Assembly (NCBI RefSeq): GCF_000513895.2
Contig: NZ_CP165783.1
Coordinates: 558,001 to 622,000 of the forward strand
Length of the DNA stretch: 64,000 nt
Origin: Ensifer sp. WSM1721
GTDB lineage: Bacteria > Pseudomonadota > Alphaproteobacteria > Rhizobiales > Rhizobiaceae
Reading direction: 5' to 3'
Shown: in pieces, positions 40,245-49,776 of the stretch
How positions within the stretch are numbered: position 1 is the stretch's first letter
Layout of the letters: each line of letters begins with the position of its first letter
Notes under the pieces: generated by a model
Seen by the model: only the letters and a program-made list of their open reading frames with translations
Database searches by the model: none
Told to the model about the DNA's origin: nothing
Translations under genes and position numbers: made by a program

Positions 40245-41507
40245 CTATGCCGCCTCGATACGCGTCGGCTCGATCGCATTGATCAGATCGAGATAGCGCC
40301 GGGCGGTCGTGTTGATGTCGTCGGGCATGCGGGCGTTGGCGGATAGGCGGCGCGACAGAACCGGATCCTCCGAGATGCGCCGCATGGCGGAGGCCAGCGC
40401 GCGCGGATCGCCGGGTGCGACGGTCAGGCCGTTGACGCCGTCCTCTACCATCTCCGCCATGCCGCCGATGTTGCTGGCGATGACCGGCCGTCCCTGCGCC
40501 TGCGCCTCGCCAATGACGAGCGGCGCGTTTTCCCACCAGATCGAGGGTACGATCGTGAAATCGACCGCGGCGACATGTCCCGCGACATCCTCGCGCCGGT
40601 AAGGACCTCGTTGCTGCACGAAGGGCGCCGTCTCTTTGAACAAGCGTGCAATCTCGTCTGTAAAGCTCTCGCTCTGGAAAGGCGCGCCGCCATGAACGCG
40701 CAACTCGAATTCGAACTCCTCGGCAATGAGCTGTCGCGCCGCCTCTAGCAACACGGGCACGCCCTTCCAGGGATTGAGATTGCCGAAATAGCCGAAGACA
40801 GGGAGGTCTTTTCCGTTGCGATTTGCGCCCGCGGGCGCATCCCGAGGTGGCAGCCCATTGGGGATCACGCTGATTGCATCCTCGGCGAGCCCCCACTCGA
40901 TGAAGCGCTGCCTGAGGAAACGGCTTGGCGAGACGAAACGGTCCACTGCGCTCAAAAGGGACTTCAGATGCCCCTCGCGCAGGACGAAGCGATCGAGAGC
41001 GATGTCCTTGAAGCAGGCGTGGCAGCGGTCGGGACTTGCTTTGTAGCAGAGCTCCTTTCCGCTCGTTCGCACCATCAGGCCGTCGTGATGGCAGATCGGA
41101 TAATAATCATGCAGCGTCATGACGATCCGGCAGTCGGGCAATGTCCGACGCACGATGTGCGGGAACTCGGCGCCGATGAGGAGCAGGTGGTGGATGTGGA
41201 CCACATCCGGCCTGAAGTCGCGCAGCAGCTCTACGAGGTCCGGCACGACCCCGTAGAGATCGATCTGGCTCATGAAAAAGCGATCGAAATGGCCGGACCA
41301 CAGCAGCACTTCGTCTCCTGCCGGACCGATACCCTGGAAGCTCGTGCCGGGCCGCGCCTGGCGATGGATCTGGTTCGTGGCGCCGAGAAAGAGCGCCTCG
41401 CAACCGGCACGCTGATAGGCACGGAAAAGGTCATGCGCGAAGATCTCGGTGCCGCCGGGATGGAGGGCGGGGTGGTTATGCGCCGCAACGAGGATACGCG
41501 CGCTCAC
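40245..41507 (-). CDS. wgeD: GT4 glycosyltransferase, EPS II cluster
   Basis: 420 aa from GTG at 41507, which overlaps the wgeC stop as GTGA and has GGAGG 7 nt upstream; the longer frame is Arg-rich and not supported. ILVAAHNHPALHPGGTEIFA, VVHIHHLLLIGAEFPHI and LHDYYPICHHDGLMVRTSG are N-terminal GT-B landmarks; VFGYFGNLNPWKGVPVLLEA and PSIWWENAPLVIGEAQAQGR form the donor site. Corresponds to expE4 (wgeD). Related to WgeG. Confidence 0.87.
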   Translation of the reverse strand: MSARILVAAHNHPALHPGGTEIFAHDLFRAYQRAGCEALFLGATNQIHRQARPGTSFQGIGPAGDEVLLWSGHFDRFFMSQIDLYGVVPDLVELLRDFRPDVVHIHHLLLIGAEFPHIVRRTLPDCRIVMTLHDYYPICHHDGLMVRTSGKELCYKASPDRCHACFKDIALDRFVLREGHLKSLLSAVDRFVSPSRFLRQRFIEWGLAEDAISVIPNGLPPRDAPAGANRNGKDLPVFGYFGNLNPWKGVPVLLEAARQLIAEEFEFELRVHGGAPFQSESFTDEIARLFKETAPFVQQRGPYRREDVAGHVAAVDFTIVPSIWWENAPLVIGEAQAQGRPVIASNIGGMAEMVEDGVNGLTVAPGDPRALASAMRRISEDPVLSRRLSANARMPDDINTTARRYLDLINAIEPTRIEAA

Positions 41508-42349
41508 CGGCCGCCTCCGCGGTACTCGGCCACGAAGACATCCTGATAATGATCCGCCTGTTGCCCGCGCCACGAGCCAAAGGACTTCAAGGCGGTCGTG
41601 AGGCCGGCGCGGCCGAGTGCATTGTCGAGAAAGCCGTCATCGAAGCCCACCGCGGCAAGCGGCGGCAGTTCGGGGACGAACCAGCAGGGACCGTCGCCAT
41701 CCCGTTGGAAGGCAAGACGCGGGTCGCGTCGGCCCGTCTCGTTCGTCGCGGCAATCGGGTCGACGACGAAGGCGGTCATGAACAGACGCCCGCCGGATTT
41801 GAGGAGCCGCCCGACCTCGCTCAGATAAACGAGCACCTCATCCGGCGGCAGGTGGGTGACGACCGACGTCATGATGACGAAGTCGAAGTGCCGATCGGCA
41901 TAGGGCAGCTTCAGTGCTTTGCCGCTGATCTTGCCCCTCGGATTATAGAGGTCATGCGCGATGTCGACCCGCTGGAAGGCGAAGTTGGGATAGGCCGGAG
42001 TGATGAAGCGACGGCACCAGGCAATGCCCCCTTCGACGGGGTCGATCCCGCTGTAGCGTCCTTTTTCGATGTCGAGATATTGGGTGAGGGGGACTGCCAT
42101 TCGGCCGATACCGCAGCCGATGTCGAGCACGCGGCTTTCGGGCAACAAGCCTCCCATCCGGATGAAGTGGCCGAGAAACTCGGCGCCGACCGCTTTGAAG
42201 TCGCCGTCGCCAACGAAGACGCTGTCGGGGGCCGGCTGCGGCAGAAAACGGTTGCGCTGGATGCTTTCGAGCAGCCACTGGACGCGATCCGCATTGGCGG
42301 GCAGCGCCGTGGTGGTTGCGCTCTCGTTGCGAAGGGCGGTCTCGCTCAT
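41504..42349 (-). CDS. wgeC: Class I SAM-dependent methyltransferase, EPS II cluster
   Basis: 281 aa. VLDIGCGIGRMAVPLTQYLD is motif I binding S-adenosylmethionine; YSGIDPVEGGIAWCRRF supplies the acidic residue after strand 2; FDFVIMTSVVTHLPPDEVLV and EVGRLLKSGGRLFMTAFV are motifs II-III. Corresponds to expE3 (wgeC). Known EPS II carries acetyl and pyruvyl groups rather than methyl groups, so the acceptor could be an intermediate, a primer or a chain-end sugar. Overlaps both wgeB and wgeD by 4 nt. Confidence 0.85.
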   Translation of the reverse strand: MSETALRNESATTTALPANADRVQWLLESIQRNRFLPQPAPDSVFVGDGDFKAVGAEFLGHFIRMGGLLPESRVLDIGCGIGRMAVPLTQYLDIEKGRYSGIDPVEGGIAWCRRFITPAYPNFAFQRVDIAHDLYNPRGKISGKALKLPYADRHFDFVIMTSVVTHLPPDEVLVYLSEVGRLLKSGGRLFMTAFVVDPIAATNETGRRDPRLAFQRDGDGPCWFVPELPPLAAVGFDDGFLDNALGRAGLTTALKSFGSWRGQQADHYQDVFVAEYRGGGR

Positions 42350-44601
42350 GCGGCGCTCCTGGCTGGGGCTTCATCGCCGAACGAAACGATGGTTTCACTG
42401 TCGGTGCCGAGATAGGTCGCCATCAGCTTGTCGATGTCGTCGTTCCAGCGCTCCGTGTGCAGCCAGGCATTGTATTGGCTGGCGACACCCCGCATGTAGT
42501 CCTGGCTGCGGCGGATCGACCGGCGCTCGAAATGGTAGAGGCAGGCCGAGGGCTCGTAGAATATCTCAAGCCCGCTCCTGCGGATCTTCAGGCAAAGATC
42601 GCTGTCCTCGTAATCGCCTATGACGTAATCCTCCGTATATCCGCCGACGCGCTCATAAGTCTCCCTCCGCGTGACAAGGCAGGCACCCGTGACGCCCGGA
42701 ACGCTCCGGGCAACCTGAGCCGGTGCGTAATCGCCGGGCATGCCCTTGTGGAAATGGTGGTTGAGCCAGACGTCGCGTCGGTCGCGGGCGAAGTAGAGGC
42801 CGGCATGCTGGAGCGAGCCGTCCTCGAAGATCAGCTTCGGCCCGGTGGCGCCGAGCTCCTTTCGTTGCAGCAATGGCAGCGTGAGCGCCTGAAGCCAGCC
42901 GGGTGCCGAGGGCACGACATCGGAATTGAGCATGACGAGGATCGAGCCGCGCGCGAAGCGGGCACCGGCGTTGCAGGCCCGCGCATAGCCGCCATTGCGG
43001 TTCATCACCACGAGCTTCATCGGCAGCCCGTGAAGGAGGTGCAACCCGCCGAGCAGGTGCTCCGTCTCGTCCTGGATTTCTGGCGAATCGAGAACGTAGA
43101 TGATTTCCGCATTGCTGACGATCCAAGGGTCCGTCGCCATGCCGGAGAGTTGAAAGCGCAGGAAGTCGAGCACCCGGTAAAGCGGCACGACGATCGAGAC
43201 CATGGGAGTCTTCTGTGGCAGACCGTAGTCCTTCGTGCGCTCGACCTTTATGGTCCTGCCAAGTCTTTGCTCCACATCCTCGATGGCTGGGGCAAGGATC
43301 GTGCGGAAGGCCTGGTCGACTGCGTGCTGCGGCGGGACGGCGCGCAAAATGCGGTTGCGCTGCGCTGTGGGCTCGAACGGTTGCGGCTTCGGCACGAGAG
43401 GCTTCACCGCGCCCGAAGCGAGCCGCATCTGAAAACGCGGCTGAAGGAGAGCGCCCAGCGGCTCGTTCAGCGGTAGCCAGGCCACGAAGCCGGTCACGTC
43501 GGTTCTCGCGCCCTCGTCTGTGCCGCGGGCCCAGGCGGGAAACTCGTACCAATTTCCGTCGAGCGGCACTGCCGTGCCGTCCTCTTTCAGATAGTCGATT
43601 CCGGCGAGGATGGATGTGGGATCGTGTGACCAGCCGCCGGCAAGCAGGCCACCTGAAAGCGCCAGCGCCAGATCGACCTCAGCGCTCGGGTGCATTGCGG
43701 ATCTGCCGATCTGCCGCGCCGGCAGCGGCTGTCGAAGCTGCAAGTCGATCGCTGTCGCCGTGCCGCCCTCCGGCATTCGAGAGAGCCAGCGGACCACGAA
43801 CTCGCGTAGCGTCGGTGCGACGCCGCGTTCGCGCCACCACTTCTGCAATGTCTGATAGCGTGGATTAAGGGCGGACAGTTCGCGGAGCGCGATCCCCTTC
43901 TTTCCAAGGAAGACGAAGAGGAAAGGTTCACGCGTGCGGGGCGCTTCGATGATGAAATGACAGGGGCGCAGGTTCTGCTGCCGATCGGCAGCGACGAGAA
44001 ATTGCGAAGCCAGCGGCAGAATGGAGCTCGCGCCGAGCGCGTAGACGGCGCTGATCTCGCCGAAATCGGGGCTGATGGCGGTCTCGATCAGATACCGTCC
44101 GTCGGCGATCGGGCAGACGATATTGGCGGGCCGCGGCCGCGCTGTAAGCGCGTGAAGCGCATCTTCGACGGCACTGATGAAAAGCTGGTCCCTGGAAAGC
44201 CGGAAGGCGCCTCGCCAGGCGGTCAGCAGATTGTTCAGGAACTTGATACAGCCCTGGGGTGAAAGATCGGCAAACAGGGCGTCCACATCGACAGGCGGGA
44301 GTGCACTTATGGGCGGCAGGACGAACGTTTGAAGGCGGGCGCCTTCAAGAGCGATCTGCGCTCGCTGCGGCTCCGTGCCCGGACGCATGGCCCAAAGGAT
44401 GCGCTGGCCGCCATCGGCAAGCGGAACCGCCATGCTGACAAGCGGAACCGGTTGTTCGGGCAAGACGAGCGTGTACTTGGCCATGCCCGGAAGCTCGGCA
44501 GGAACATCCCAGATCAGGACGGCAACCTCGGAGCTGAGTCGGAAGACCTTTGCATTCTCGAAAATACCGTTGGCGCCCCTCGTGCGGTCGTCGAAACTCA
44601 C
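42346..44601 (-). CDS. wgeB: Multidomain GT2 glycosyltransferase, EPS II cluster
   Basis: 751 aa. Residues ~305-395 contain SGGLLAGGWSHDPTSILAGI and RTDVTGFVAWLPL, the GW-x3-DP module shared with WgeF and WgeE. The GT-A domain starts near residue 467 with PMVSIVVPLYRVLDFLRFQL; MNRNGGYARACNAGARFARG and VMLNSDVVPSAPGWLQAL (family 2 D-x-D-like region NSD) and YVIGDYEDSDLCLKIRRSGL (E-D-x-D-L acceptor/base motif) follow. Corresponds to expE2 (wgeB), downstream of wgeA. The N-terminal 300 residues have no named domain and could bind the growing chain. Confidence 0.83.
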   Translation of the reverse strand: MSFDDRTRGANGIFENAKVFRLSSEVAVLIWDVPAELPGMAKYTLVLPEQPVPLVSMAVPLADGGQRILWAMRPGTEPQRAQIALEGARLQTFVLPPISALPPVDVDALFADLSPQGCIKFLNNLLTAWRGAFRLSRDQLFISAVEDALHALTARPRPANIVCPIADGRYLIETAISPDFGEISAVYALGASSILPLASQFLVAADRQQNLRPCHFIIEAPRTREPFLFVFLGKKGIALRELSALNPRYQTLQKWWRERGVAPTLREFVVRWLSRMPEGGTATAIDLQLRQPLPARQIGRSAMHPSAEVDLALALSGGLLAGGWSHDPTSILAGIDYLKEDGTAVPLDGNWYEFPAWARGTDEGARTDVTGFVAWLPLNEPLGALLQPRFQMRLASGAVKPLVPKPQPFEPTAQRNRILRAVPPQHAVDQAFRTILAPAIEDVEQRLGRTIKVERTKDYGLPQKTPMVSIVVPLYRVLDFLRFQLSGMATDPWIVSNAEIIYVLDSPEIQDETEHLLGGLHLLHGLPMKLVVMNRNGGYARACNAGARFARGSILVMLNSDVVPSAPGWLQALTLPLLQRKELGATGPKLIFEDGSLQHAGLYFARDRRDVWLNHHFHKGMPGDYAPAQVARSVPGVTGACLVTRRETYERVGGYTEDYVIGDYEDSDLCLKIRRSGLEIFYEPSACLYHFERRSIRRSQDYMRGVASQYNAWLHTERWNDDIDKLMATYLGTDSETIVSFGDEAPARSAA

Positions 44602-44727
44602 ACGCCACTCCTCTGGACTGCTGAAGGTGAAGGCACGCCCCGCGGGAGGAGGGCGGGGCGTACCGTTTCCGGCAAAGAGCGGGATGAGGAAAGGCGGTTT
44701 TCCGCACGCATCCCGCGCCTCAGCCTA

Positions 44728-45387
44728 TTAGTGAACCGTGAAATAGTTCTCGGGATGCGCCTGAATATCGTCGGCGTCGGCGTTCACCAGCGTCAGCGTG
44801 TCGCCATGGCCGAGGTCGATGACGACATTGCCGCCAACCTGGGTAATGCGCGAAGCGAGGTCCTCGGGCGAGGTGATATCGAGACCATTGATGCCCTTGG
44901 AGATCTGCAGGACGTCTTCGCCGGGAGTAAAGTCGAGGATGACGTCATTGCCGCCACCGCCGTCGAACACGAAGACATCGCTGCCCTGGCCACCGACCAT
45001 GAGATCGTTGCCATCGCCGCCGTTGATGACGTCGCTGCCGGCACCACCGAGCAGGATGTCGCTGCCCTTGCCGCCGACCATGAAGTCGCTGCCAGCGCCG
45101 CCGAGCAGGATGTCGTTGCCCTTGTCGCCGTAAAGCAGGTCGTCACCCGCTCCGCCGACCAGGATGTCGTCGCCTTTTTCGCCATAGAGAATATCTGCGC
45201 CTGCGCCGCCGAAGACGGTATCGTTCCCGTCGCCGCCGAACAGCAGGTCGTCACCTTCGTCACCGAAGATGATGTCGTCCCCTTTGCCCCCATTGACGAA
45301 ATCATCACCCCCGTGGGCGCGGATGAAATCGTCAAAGCGAGAGCCAAACAGGGCGTCGTCGTATGCGCCGCCTTCCAAAGTGGCCAT
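44728..45387 (-). CDS. wgeA: RTX calcium-binding exported protein
   Basis: 219 aa from ATG at 45387, which has GAGGAG 6 nt upstream; 35 further codons are open but unsupported. About 13 consecutive nonapeptides of the type GG-x-G-x-D-x-u-x fill residues 20-140 (for example EGDDLLFGGDGNDTVFGGAG), forming a calcium beta-roll. The C terminus (LASRITQVGGNVVIDLGHGD ... LVNADADDIQAHPENYFTVH) is the uncleaved type I secretion signal region. The adjoining WgdA-WgdB exporter is the obvious secretion route. Corresponds to expE1, required for EPS II in S. meliloti. Confidence 0.9.
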   Translation of the reverse strand: MATLEGGAYDDALFGSRFDDFIRAHGGDDFVNGGKGDDIIFGDEGDDLLFGGDGNDTVFGGAGADILYGEKGDDILVGGAGDDLLYGDKGNDILLGGAGSDFMVGGKGSDILLGGAGSDVINGGDGNDLMVGGQGSDVFVFDGGGGNDVILDFTPGEDVLQISKGINGLDITSPEDLASRITQVGGNVVIDLGHGDTLTLVNADADDIQAHPENYFTVH

Positions 45388-45608
45388 CTGCTTCTCCTCT
45401 TCGTCGTTTGATGCATGCATCATCGGCACGGAGCCGAGGATTGCGTGCTGGAGTGTGCACTGCAAAAAAACAGAAGGCAACAGAGGAGTCAAAAATAAAT
45501 CTGCTTGTTTTTGCTATTATCTGCGTATTTCTGATACGCACTGCTAGATGTGATAATACTGGCACAATATATTTTTAGGAGTTATTGCTGTTGTAATGCC
45601 GGTAAATC

Positions 45609-45630
45609 ATTTCAAAATTAAAAGTAAATT
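45609..45630. promoter_or_regulatory. Candidate degenerate WggR site upstream of wgeA
   Basis: ATTTCAAAATTAAAAGTAAA followed by TT aligns with the palindrome at 49097-49127 at about 16 of 22 positions and keeps the right arm AAGTAAATT. It lies ~220 bases before the wgeA start, inside a 376-base, very AT-rich gap (45388-45763) that otherwise has no gene. In S. meliloti the MarR-type activator ExpG/WggR acts at the expE promoter; equating this site with that one is an inference. Confidence 0.5.
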
Positions 45631-45763
45631 ATACGCCAGCTCGAATGCTGCTGCGCGATTCCCTAATTTCGAATTGCTCTTAGCAAAATCAAGAAGAGCT
45701 TAAAAAGACTGCGTACTCACTGCACGTTCGATCTGACGCAGGGAGCTGTCGGGAGAACCGTTT

Positions 45764-47185
45764 TCAGTCCTCCCTGAAGGCGCGATTGAAGCTCTCTGTG
45801 ACCGGAGAGACCAGGTAGTCGATCGCTGAACGCGGCTTGTGCACGATCAGCACCTCGGCGGGCATCCCGGGATAGAGACGTATATCGGGGTTCGCTGCGA
45901 GGGACTTCGGGGCGATCTCGGCCCGCGCTACGAAATAGGCGACGTTGGACTTCTCGTCCACCGATTGGTCGGCCGCGATATAGGTGATCTTGCCGTCGAG
46001 CGGCAGGTGGGAGCGCTGGTTGTATGCGGTCAGTCGAATCTGCGTGTTGGAGCCGATGGTTATGCTGTCGATGTCGCGCGTGCTGACATGCATTTCCACG
46101 AGCAGCGGCTCATCTTCGGGCACGATGTCGAGCAGCGGCTGACCGGGGGTCACGGCGCTGCCTGCTGTACGCAACTGGATATTGGCGACGATGCCCGCCT
46201 GGGGGGAGCGGATCTCGAGGCGGCGAAGCACGTCCTTCGCAGCGATGATACGCTCCTCGGCATCGGCAAGCTCGAGGCGGGCGGTGGTAATCTCGCCCGC
46301 GATCTCTGACTGGAAATCGCTTTCGATTCCCGTCAGCGCGAGCTCTGCGCCGGCCATGGCTTTCTGCGCCTGGGCCCGGTCGCCGGCAATTTCTCCACGC
46401 GTGGCGGCCAGTTCGCTGAGCCTTGCGTCGATCTCGATCAGCTTCGAGCGCTGGGCAAAGGCTTTGTCCACGAGGGTCGCGATTGCTGTCCGCTGCTCGT
46501 TCATCAGCTCGATCTGCCGATCGGTGGCCTGGAGCTGGGCGGCGAGCGACTTGGCTTTCTCCGAATATTCCTCGATGGTCTTGCGCTGGATCTCTATGCG
46601 CCCCTTCTTGGCTTCGCGCCGCTTCTCGAAAAAGGAGGTTTCCGCCGTAATGGCGTCGGCGGCGGCGTCGCCAGCACCGTTGAGATCGGCAGGAAAGCTT
46701 ATGTCCTGTGCTCCCGCCTGCTCAGCCCTCAAGCGCGCCAATTTGGCAATCAGACCAACGCGCCGGCTTTCGAGCGCCTGCAGGTCGGAGCGGGCACGCG
46801 TGTCCTCTAGCTTGATCAGGGGCTGACCGGCGGCGACATGGTCGCCCTCCTGGACCAGAAGGCGGCTAAGGACGCCGCCCTCGAAATGGCTGACCGTCTT
46901 GCGCTTGGAATCGACGACGACGGTGCCGCTGGTGACCGAGGCGCTGCTGAGTTCCGTCGAAAACGCCCAGCCGAAAAATCCGCCGAAAGCAACGAGGATC
47001 GTCGCCAAGCCGGCGATGACGAGACGCCGGATGGGCGAATGCATGCCCGTCTCCGAGAAGTCGAGCTCCATCGGGCCCGAGCTCGGCGGCGGTGCCGCGC
47101 TCACGGGCAGGCGCTGCTCTCGGCCTTCGGTCGTGACGAGGGGCTGCACATCGAGGCGTGCCGGAAGGATCGTTTCGTTCGTCAT
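45764..47185 (-). CDS. wgdB: Type I secretion membrane-fusion protein (HlyD family)
   Basis: 473 aa. A short cytosolic N terminus, a membrane helix near residues 54-72 (LVIAGLATILVAFGGFFGWA), then VVVDSKRKTVSHFEGGVLSR and VQEGDHVAAGQPLIKLEDTR, a lipoyl-like half, a long coiled coil (LRAEQAGAQDIS...EIAGDRAQAQKAMAGAELAL) and LEIRSPQAGIVANIQLRTAG. The C terminus ends KPRSAIDYLVSPVTESFNRA, the usual HlyD/PrtE ending. It bridges WgdA to an outer-membrane TolC-type channel encoded elsewhere. Corresponds to expD2. Overlaps wgdA by ATGA. Confidence 0.92.
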   Translation of the reverse strand: MTNETILPARLDVQPLVTTEGREQRLPVSAAPPPSSGPMELDFSETGMHSPIRRLVIAGLATILVAFGGFFGWAFSTELSSASVTSGTVVVDSKRKTVSHFEGGVLSRLLVQEGDHVAAGQPLIKLEDTRARSDLQALESRRVGLIAKLARLRAEQAGAQDISFPADLNGAGDAAADAITAETSFFEKRREAKKGRIEIQRKTIEEYSEKAKSLAAQLQATDRQIELMNEQRTAIATLVDKAFAQRSKLIEIDARLSELAATRGEIAGDRAQAQKAMAGAELALTGIESDFQSEIAGEITTARLELADAEERIIAAKDVLRRLEIRSPQAGIVANIQLRTAGSAVTPGQPLLDIVPEDEPLLVEMHVSTRDIDSITIGSNTQIRLTAYNQRSHLPLDGKITYIAADQSVDEKSNVAYFVARAEIAPKSLAANPDIRLYPGMPAEVLIVHKPRSAIDYLVSPVTESFNRAFRED

Positions 47186-48951
47186 CCTGCGGTTCCTTCG
47201 CGACGCGTTTCGCCCGGGATCATGGAGGCCACCACGTCCGTGCGCGGGCCGAACTGGGTGATGCGGCCGCCTTCCAGCACCAGCAATTTGTCGGCGACCT
47301 GCATGATGGCCGGCCGATGCGCGATGAGGATGACGATGGATCCATCCCGGCGTGCCTCCTCGACCGCGCGGATGAGGGCGCGTTCGCCGATCGCATCGAG
47401 ATTGGCATTGGGTTCGTCGAGCACGAGCAGGCGCGGCCGGCCGTAAAGGCAGCGGGCCAGCGCGATTCGCTGCCGCTGACCGCCGGACAGCGTCAGTTGA
47501 CCGTCGCCGACCGGCGTATCGTAACCGAGCGGCAAGCGTCCGATCATGTCATGGACATCGGCGCGGCGCGAAGCCTCGAGTACCTTGTAGGGATCGCTTT
47601 CCTCCATGCGGGCGATGTTTTCGCGGATGGTGCCCTCGAGAAGAGAAACCGACTGCGGCAGATAGCCCGCGACCCGGCCGAAGGAGCTGCGCTCCCACAG
47701 ATAGACGTTGTTGCCGTCCAGGAAGACGCCGCCCGCCGTGGGCTTGAGAATGCCGACGAGGAGCCTCGCCAAGGTGGATTTGCCGGCGGCGGAAGGACCG
47801 ACGACACCCAGCACTTCGCCGGGCGCGAGCGAGAAGGAGATGCCTTTGATGATCGGCACGTCCAGGCCGGGTGCGGCGTAAACCAATTTGTCGACGACCA
47901 GATCGCCTTGCGAGTGCGGCGTCGGCATCGTCTGACGGACTGCGAGATCCTCCTTCAGAGCCGCCTCGATCCGCCGCCAACCGGAGATCGCGAGCACCCA
48001 TTGCCGCCAGTTCTCGATAACGGAATCGAACGGCATCAGTAGGCGCCCGACGAGGATAGTCGTCGCCATCATCGCGCCGGGCGAGATTTCCTGTTTCATC
48101 ACGAGGTAAGCGCCGGCGCCGAGCGACGCGACCTGTATGGCAAAGCGCAGGCAACGGGTGATGGAAGCCATCGCCCTCGCCCGGGTGCCGCTGGCCTCAA
48201 GCACGCCCAGTGCGTGTAGCTGCGCGTCGCGCCACTTCTTGGCGAGCGCCGGCAGCATGCCCATCGCTTCGATGGCCTCGGCGTGACGTAATGTCGCACC
48301 TATTTTCGACACTGCCTCAATATTCGCCTGGCTTGCCTCTTTCATGAGCTGGCGCGTCAAGAGGTCGTTCATGAGACCGCAGCACAGGAGCACCACCACG
48401 GAAACCGCGGCAATCAACCCGAAGACAGGGTGCAGCAGAAAGAGAACGCCGAGAAAAATTGGCGACCAGGCGGCATCGAGGGGGGCGCTGACGGCCGACG
48501 AGGTAAGAAAGCCGCGCAGCTCGGTCAGGTCCCGCAGCGACTGCGTCGCCCTGGCCAGCCCCTGATCGGCCGAGGCCTGCACCGCGGCGGTAAGGACCGG
48601 CAGATTCAGCCAGCGCACGATTGCACTGCCCATAGCTTGAAAGGTGAGAGCGCGGATGAAATCGAGCACGCCCAGAATGGCCAGCGCGCCAAGTGCAAGG
48701 ACCGTCAGCATGACGAGCGAATCCATGCTCTGGCTGTTCAAGACTCTGTCATGCACCTGCATCATATAGAGCGGCATGGTGAGCTGAAGGAGGTTGATAC
48801 AGGCGCTAAGCAGAGCTGCATAAAGAAGCGTCACGACGAACACCCGCCGCGCCCGCAAAATGAGCAGACCTGGGTCGATTGTTCCATTTTGCGTCGGCGT
48901 TGGCCGGATGAGGCCCTTGCCATTCATGTTGTTTCGAACAGTATCACGCAT
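47182..48951 (-). CDS. wgdA: Type I secretion ABC transporter (PrtD-like)
   Basis: 589 aa. An N-terminal membrane domain of about six helices (VFVVTLLYAALLSACINLLQ, MLTVLALGALAILGVLDFIR) is followed by the ATPase: Walker A GVVGPSAAGKSTLARLLVG near residue 375, the signature LSGGQRQRIALARCLYG and Walker B LLVLDEPNANLDAIGERAL, with the H-loop IAHRPA. It should export WgeA and, as proposed for ExpD1, assist EPS II production. ATG at 48951 is taken; ATG at 48927 is an alternative. Corresponds to expD1. Confidence 0.92.
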   Translation of the reverse strand: MRDTVRNNMNGKGLIRPTPTQNGTIDPGLLILRARRVFVVTLLYAALLSACINLLQLTMPLYMMQVHDRVLNSQSMDSLVMLTVLALGALAILGVLDFIRALTFQAMGSAIVRWLNLPVLTAAVQASADQGLARATQSLRDLTELRGFLTSSAVSAPLDAAWSPIFLGVLFLLHPVFGLIAAVSVVVLLCCGLMNDLLTRQLMKEASQANIEAVSKIGATLRHAEAIEAMGMLPALAKKWRDAQLHALGVLEASGTRARAMASITRCLRFAIQVASLGAGAYLVMKQEISPGAMMATTILVGRLLMPFDSVIENWRQWVLAISGWRRIEAALKEDLAVRQTMPTPHSQGDLVVDKLVYAAPGLDVPIIKGISFSLAPGEVLGVVGPSAAGKSTLARLLVGILKPTAGGVFLDGNNVYLWERSSFGRVAGYLPQSVSLLEGTIRENIARMEESDPYKVLEASRRADVHDMIGRLPLGYDTPVGDGQLTLSGGQRQRIALARCLYGRPRLLVLDEPNANLDAIGERALIRAVEEARRDGSIVILIAHRPAIMQVADKLLVLEGGRITQFGPRTDVVASMIPGETRREGTAG

Positions 48952-49096
48952 GGGCGACTTTTCTGGCTATAACGCGTTGGCGGGAGGGCTGAGCGATTTT
49001 GGTTCAGATTCACTCAAATCACAGTATTGCTGCGATGAGTGTGACACAATAAAGGTCTGTTGCTCAAGACCGGGCAATTCGGGGGTGGGGCGCCAA

Positions 49097-49127
49097 GAAA
49101 TTTACTTCAAGTTTTGAAGTAAATTTC
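49097..49127. promoter_or_regulatory. 31-bp perfect palindrome between wgdA and wggR, candidate WggR operator
   Basis: Arms GAAATTTACTTCAA (49097-49110) and TTGAAGTAAATTTC (49114-49127) are exact reverse complements around a GTT centre. A further half-site-like TTTGAAAGTAAATT follows at 49133. The palindrome lies 37 bases before the wggR start and ~150 bases before wgdA on the other strand. A MarR dimer binding this site could control both; the S. meliloti homologue ExpG binds the expG-expD intergenic region. Confidence 0.75.
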
Positions 49128-49163
49128 CCGAATTTGAAAGTAAATTCCCCAATGGAGAGAGGG

Positions 49164-49736
49164 ATGAATCATAGGATTCTCTATCCGTTCGCAGACTTCG
49201 GAGACGCTGTGGTAGTCCAGCCCGGGCGTGAGGCGGTCAGGAATGCCCCTAGGCACCCTGAGAGCGATCGGGACGGAGACGACGCGCTGGTGACGTATTT
49301 CGAGCTCGCCCGCGTGATGGAGCGTGCAAGCCGGCGGTTCTCCGGGCTGTTGCGCACGGAACTGACGAAGCTCGGCGTGGACGACATCGGGCCCGCCCAG
49401 GCGATGGTGCTTCTCGCAATCGGCGACGCGGAGCTTTCGGTAGGCGAGCTTTTGGACCGGGGCCACTATGTGGGTTCCAATGTCTCCTACTACCTGAAGC
49501 AGCTCGCCGACGGGGACTATATCGATCGAATCGCTTCGCAGCGCGACAAGCGCTCAGCTCGCATCAGGCTCTCGGAGAAGGGAAAGCAGCTCTGCAAGAG
49601 CCTGCGGGAAGCGGCGAAATCCTATGAACGCGCCCTCAGCCACGGCGAGCAGGACCGGCGCAATCTCGAAACCGCCTTCCAGACCCTGCACCGGCTCGAA
49701 ATGGTTTGGGGCAGCGCCGCCCGCTACGGCATTTGA
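49164..49736 (+). CDS. wggR: MarR-family activator of EPS II genes
   Basis: 190 aa from ATG at 49164, with GGAGAG about 4 nt upstream; earlier in-frame starts overlap the palindrome. The MarR winged helix covers residues ~55-150: ELARVMERASRRFSGLLRTE, GPAQAMVLLAIGDAELSVGE, LLDRGHYVGSNVSYYLKQLA (recognition helix) and a wing with ASQRDKRSARIRLSEKGKQL. The N-terminal ~45 residues are an extension absent from short MarR proteins. Position between wgdA and wgcA corresponds to expG (wggR), which in S. meliloti activates the exp operons. Confidence 0.9.
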   Translation: MNHRILYPFADFGDAVVVQPGREAVRNAPRHPESDRDGDDALVTYFELARVMERASRRFSGLLRTELTKLGVDDIGPAQAMVLLAIGDAELSVGELLDRGHYVGSNVSYYLKQLADGDYIDRIASQRDKRSARIRLSEKGKQLCKSLREAAKSYERALSHGEQDRRNLETAFQTLHRLEMVWGSAARYGI

Positions 49737-49776
49737 TACCCCGAAGTGATTCCTCGGTTGGCGATTGGCTAAGAAC

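Noticed and set aside
44728..45387. Tandem repeat suggestive of a CRISPR or satellite array
   Set aside because: The periodicity is 27 bases and in frame: it encodes the RTX nonapeptides of WgeA.
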